In this document: positions 62,717-64,000 of the stretch, in pieces
Numbering within the stretch: position 1 is the stretch's first letter
How the letters are laid out: each line of letters starts with the position of its first letter
Assembly: GCF_003047265.1 (NCBI RefSeq)
Contig: NZ_PZYY01000006.1
Location: forward strand, 186,001 to 250,000
Reading direction: 5' to 3'
Source of the DNA: Nocardioides terrigena
Lineage (GTDB): Bacteria > Actinomycetota > Actinomycetes > Propionibacteriales > Nocardioidaceae
Length of the DNA: 64,000 nt
Position numbers and translations under genes: made by a program
Notes under the pieces: generated by a model
The model's input: the letters and a program-made list of their open reading frames with translations, nothing else
Told to the model about the DNA's origin: nothing
Databases searched by the model: none

Positions 62717-63208
62717 TCAGGCCGGGGCGTTCCGCGCGTACTCAAAGGACGCGGTCACGATCTGGCAGACCACCTCTGCCTCCTCCTCGTCGCGGGGTGC
62801 GTAGACCATCACGGCACCGGAGGTGATCAGGCCGCGGCGGGCGACCGGGTGCAGCTCTGCCCAGCCTGCCTGGATCAGGCCGGAAGCAACATCGGGCGGT
62901 ACTACCAGGTGCAGGGACTGGTCCGGTGCGGGGTGCAGGTGGGCGAACTCGGTGCCGATCATGAAGGCCTCGGGTGGCCCATGCGCGGCCTCCGGCGGCA
63001 GGGTCAGGGCGCGGGCTCCCGGCACCGAGATCATGCTGGGGCGCCAGACCACCCCCGGCAACTGAGCGAGCCGCTTCTCCAGGAGGCTGCGCGGCCGATC
63101 GTCGTGAGGCTGTTGGTCGAGCTGGGTGTGCGGATTGCTCGGCGTGGTGCGCGGCCTGACACCGCCTCGAGCGGGGAGGTCGGCCAGGTCTGCCAGCGAG
63201 CCGGTCAC
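62717..63208 (-). CDS. Luciferase-like DUF5519 domain protein
   Basis: 163 residues. Blocks VWRPSMISVPGARALTLP, FMIGTEFAHLHPAPDQSLHL and VMVYAPRDEEEAEVV match the family annotated as luciferase domain/DUF5519. Function in bacteria is not known. GTG 63208 overlaps the DoxX stop by four bases (GTGA), so the pair is co-translated under a promoter shared with the HxlR regulator. Confidence 0.85.
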   Translation of the reverse strand: MTGSLADLADLPARGGVRPRTTPSNPHTQLDQQPHDDRPRSLLEKRLAQLPGVVWRPSMISVPGARALTLPPEAAHGPPEAFMIGTEFAHLHPAPDQSLHLVVPPDVASGLIQAGWAELHPVARRGLITSGAVMVYAPRDEEEAEVVCQIVTASFEYARNAPA

Positions 63209-63621
63209 GGCGTGAGCACCGAGCCGGGCACCAGCGGGTCGAGCTCGTCGCCCGGGGAGGCGAAGAAGGCGAACAGGGCAAGCGCGGCGCCCGTGGGGGA
63301 CAGCTCCTTGAAAGACTGGGTCTGCTCGTTCACCTTGCTCGCAGGGTCGGTCTCGCGCCAGAAGTCGTGCATCAGCGACGCTGTCGGCACCAGGAAGCCG
63401 ACCAGCAGTAGGGCCCCCAGGTCGGGCCAGACACCGACGGCCACCATGAGGCCACCAAGAATGATGACCGCGCCGGAGATGTCCACCATCAGCCCGGCTG
63501 CCGGAACACAGTTGCTGACCGCGTAGCCGGCCATCATCTCGCGCTGGCTGAAGTGAGCTATCCCGGCGCCCAGGAACAGCAGCGCGACAAGGATCCGGAC
63601 GATGAGAACCAGAACGTCCAT
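63205..63621 (-). CDS. DoxX-family membrane protein
   Basis: 138 residues with four helices: VLIVRILVALLFLGAGIAHF, VDISGAVIILGGLMVAVGV, LGALLLVGFLVPTASLMHDF and a last one near residue 115. DoxX proteins are linked to quinone or thiol redox processes. ATG 63621. Divergent from an HxlR regulator, which suggests control by electrophile or quinone stress. Confidence 0.9.
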   Translation of the reverse strand: MDVLVLIVRILVALLFLGAGIAHFSQREMMAGYAVSNCVPAAGLMVDISGAVIILGGLMVAVGVWPDLGALLLVGFLVPTASLMHDFWRETDPASKVNEQTQSFKELSPTGAALALFAFFASPGDELDPLVPGSVLTP

Positions 63622-63643
63622 GAGAGCTCCCTGGTGTCCAGTC

Positions 63644-63662
63644 CTTACTTACTCTTTGTAAG
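63644..63662. promoter_or_regulatory. Inverted repeat between doxX-like and hxlR-like genes
   Basis: CTTAC, nine bases, GTAAG; with flanks AGTC and GACT on either side it is an imperfect 9-bp dyad. It is 23 bases before the DoxX start in an AT-rich divergent region, the expected site for an HxlR dimer. Confidence 0.55.
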
Positions 63663-63739
63663 TGACTCTAGGATTACCATTCCGGGAACGGCATGGCAAG
63701 GGTTCTGGGAGCCGGCGCGACGAAAGGGGGTTGGAGAGC

Positions 63740-64000
63740 GTGGACGAGAGGGAGAACTACTGTCCGGTCTTTCACCGCGCGGTCGAGCTGATTGGGCGGC
63801 GCTGGAACGGCCCGATCATCCGCGCACTGCTCGACGGAGCAGAGCGCTTTGGTGAGATTCGCTCGAGAATTCCGGGGCTCACGGACCGGCTGCTCGCCCA
63901 ACGGCTTCGCGAGCTGGAGCGCGAGGGTGTGGTGCAGCGTGTCACGGCGGCCGCTGGACCTGTGCCGCGCTACATGCTGACGCCCAAGGGCCAGTCGCTG
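63740..64000 (+). CDS. HxlR-family regulator, 3' end cut by window edge
   Basis: 87 codons visible. Cys in ENYCPVFHRAVELIGRRW near the N-terminus is the redox-sensing Cys of the YodB/HxlR type. The winged helix follows (FGEIRSRIPGLTDRLLAQRL, then LEREGVVQRV) and PRYMLTPKGQSL is the wing end. GTG 63740 or TTG 63731 could start it. Divergent from the DoxX/luciferase-like pair, its likely target. Confidence 0.9.
   Translation, partial: MDERENYCPVFHRAVELIGRRWNGPIIRALLDGAERFGEIRSRIPGLTDRLLAQRLRELEREGVVQRVTAAAGPVPRYMLTPKGQSL

Overview
The window looks like chromosomal DNA of a high-GC actinobacterium, most probably Nocardioides or a close relative in Nocardioidaceae. The basis is very GC-rich codon third positions, many GTG starts, 4-nt ATGA/GTGA gene overlaps, an ImuA'/ImuB/DnaE2 mutasome behind an actinobacterial-type LexA box, type III glutamine synthetase, and a catechol/beta-ketoadipate gene set of the kind common in soil actinomycetes. 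The genus is inferred from gene content; no 16S or other marker is present. I saw no tRNA, rRNA, CRISPR array, insertion sequence or phage module.

Layout. 1-4.7 kb (minus): an MFS transporter with an unusual C-terminal extension, a GMC (choline-type) dehydrogenase and a truncated aldehyde dehydrogenase, probably one transport-and-oxidation operon. 4.8-7.0 kb (plus): type III glutamine synthetase behind a possible GlnR box. 7.2-10.9 kb: a 1228-residue secreted PKD/malectin-like protein. 10.9-16.6 kb (minus): dnaE2, imuB and imuA' in one operon with a 16-bp perfect SOS box. 16.7-19.3 kb (minus): a SpoIIE phosphatase with GAF domains and an overlapping small membrane protein.

19.5-31.1 kb (plus): an accessory-looking run in which a perfect palindrome precedes a barrel-like protein of unknown function, a DUF4331 protein, a DyP-type peroxidase, an enoyl-CoA hydratase, a sulfite-oxidase-family enzyme, an arylsulfatase, a DUF6325 protein, a tiny Arg/Asp-rich protein, a membrane protein and a second arylsulfatase. 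I find this the best candidate for an undescribed system. 31.1-38.3 kb: YceI, an acyl-CoA ligase, a CBS protein with a molybdoenzyme/flavin-reductase pair, and a GNAT-acyl-CoA-synthetase fusion.

38.3-51.8 kb: aromatic catabolism. catR-catB-catA-catC (minus), an IclR regulator divergent from a two-component FADH2 monooxygenase, a second intradiol dioxygenase, a kinase-less RibF-like FAD synthetase and another flavin reductase, then pcaF-pcaD-pcaI-pcaJ (minus) with a divergent LysR gene. Together these encode every step from catechol to succinyl-CoA plus acetyl-CoA, with a plausible peripheral hydroxylase feeding in.

51.8-55.4 kb: a two-component system divergent from an ABC-2 exporter. 55.4-58.9 kb: a VOC protein, a secreted CHAP protein and a lipoprotein sugar dehydrogenase. 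58.9-60.7 kb: a decayed stretch with a deazaflavin-type reductase, a VOC remnant and two oppositely oriented pieces of one biotin-carboxylase gene. 60.7-64 kb: a secreted protein of unknown function, a featureless 480-bp gap, a VOC protein, a DoxX/luciferase-like pair, and a truncated HxlR regulator divergent from it.
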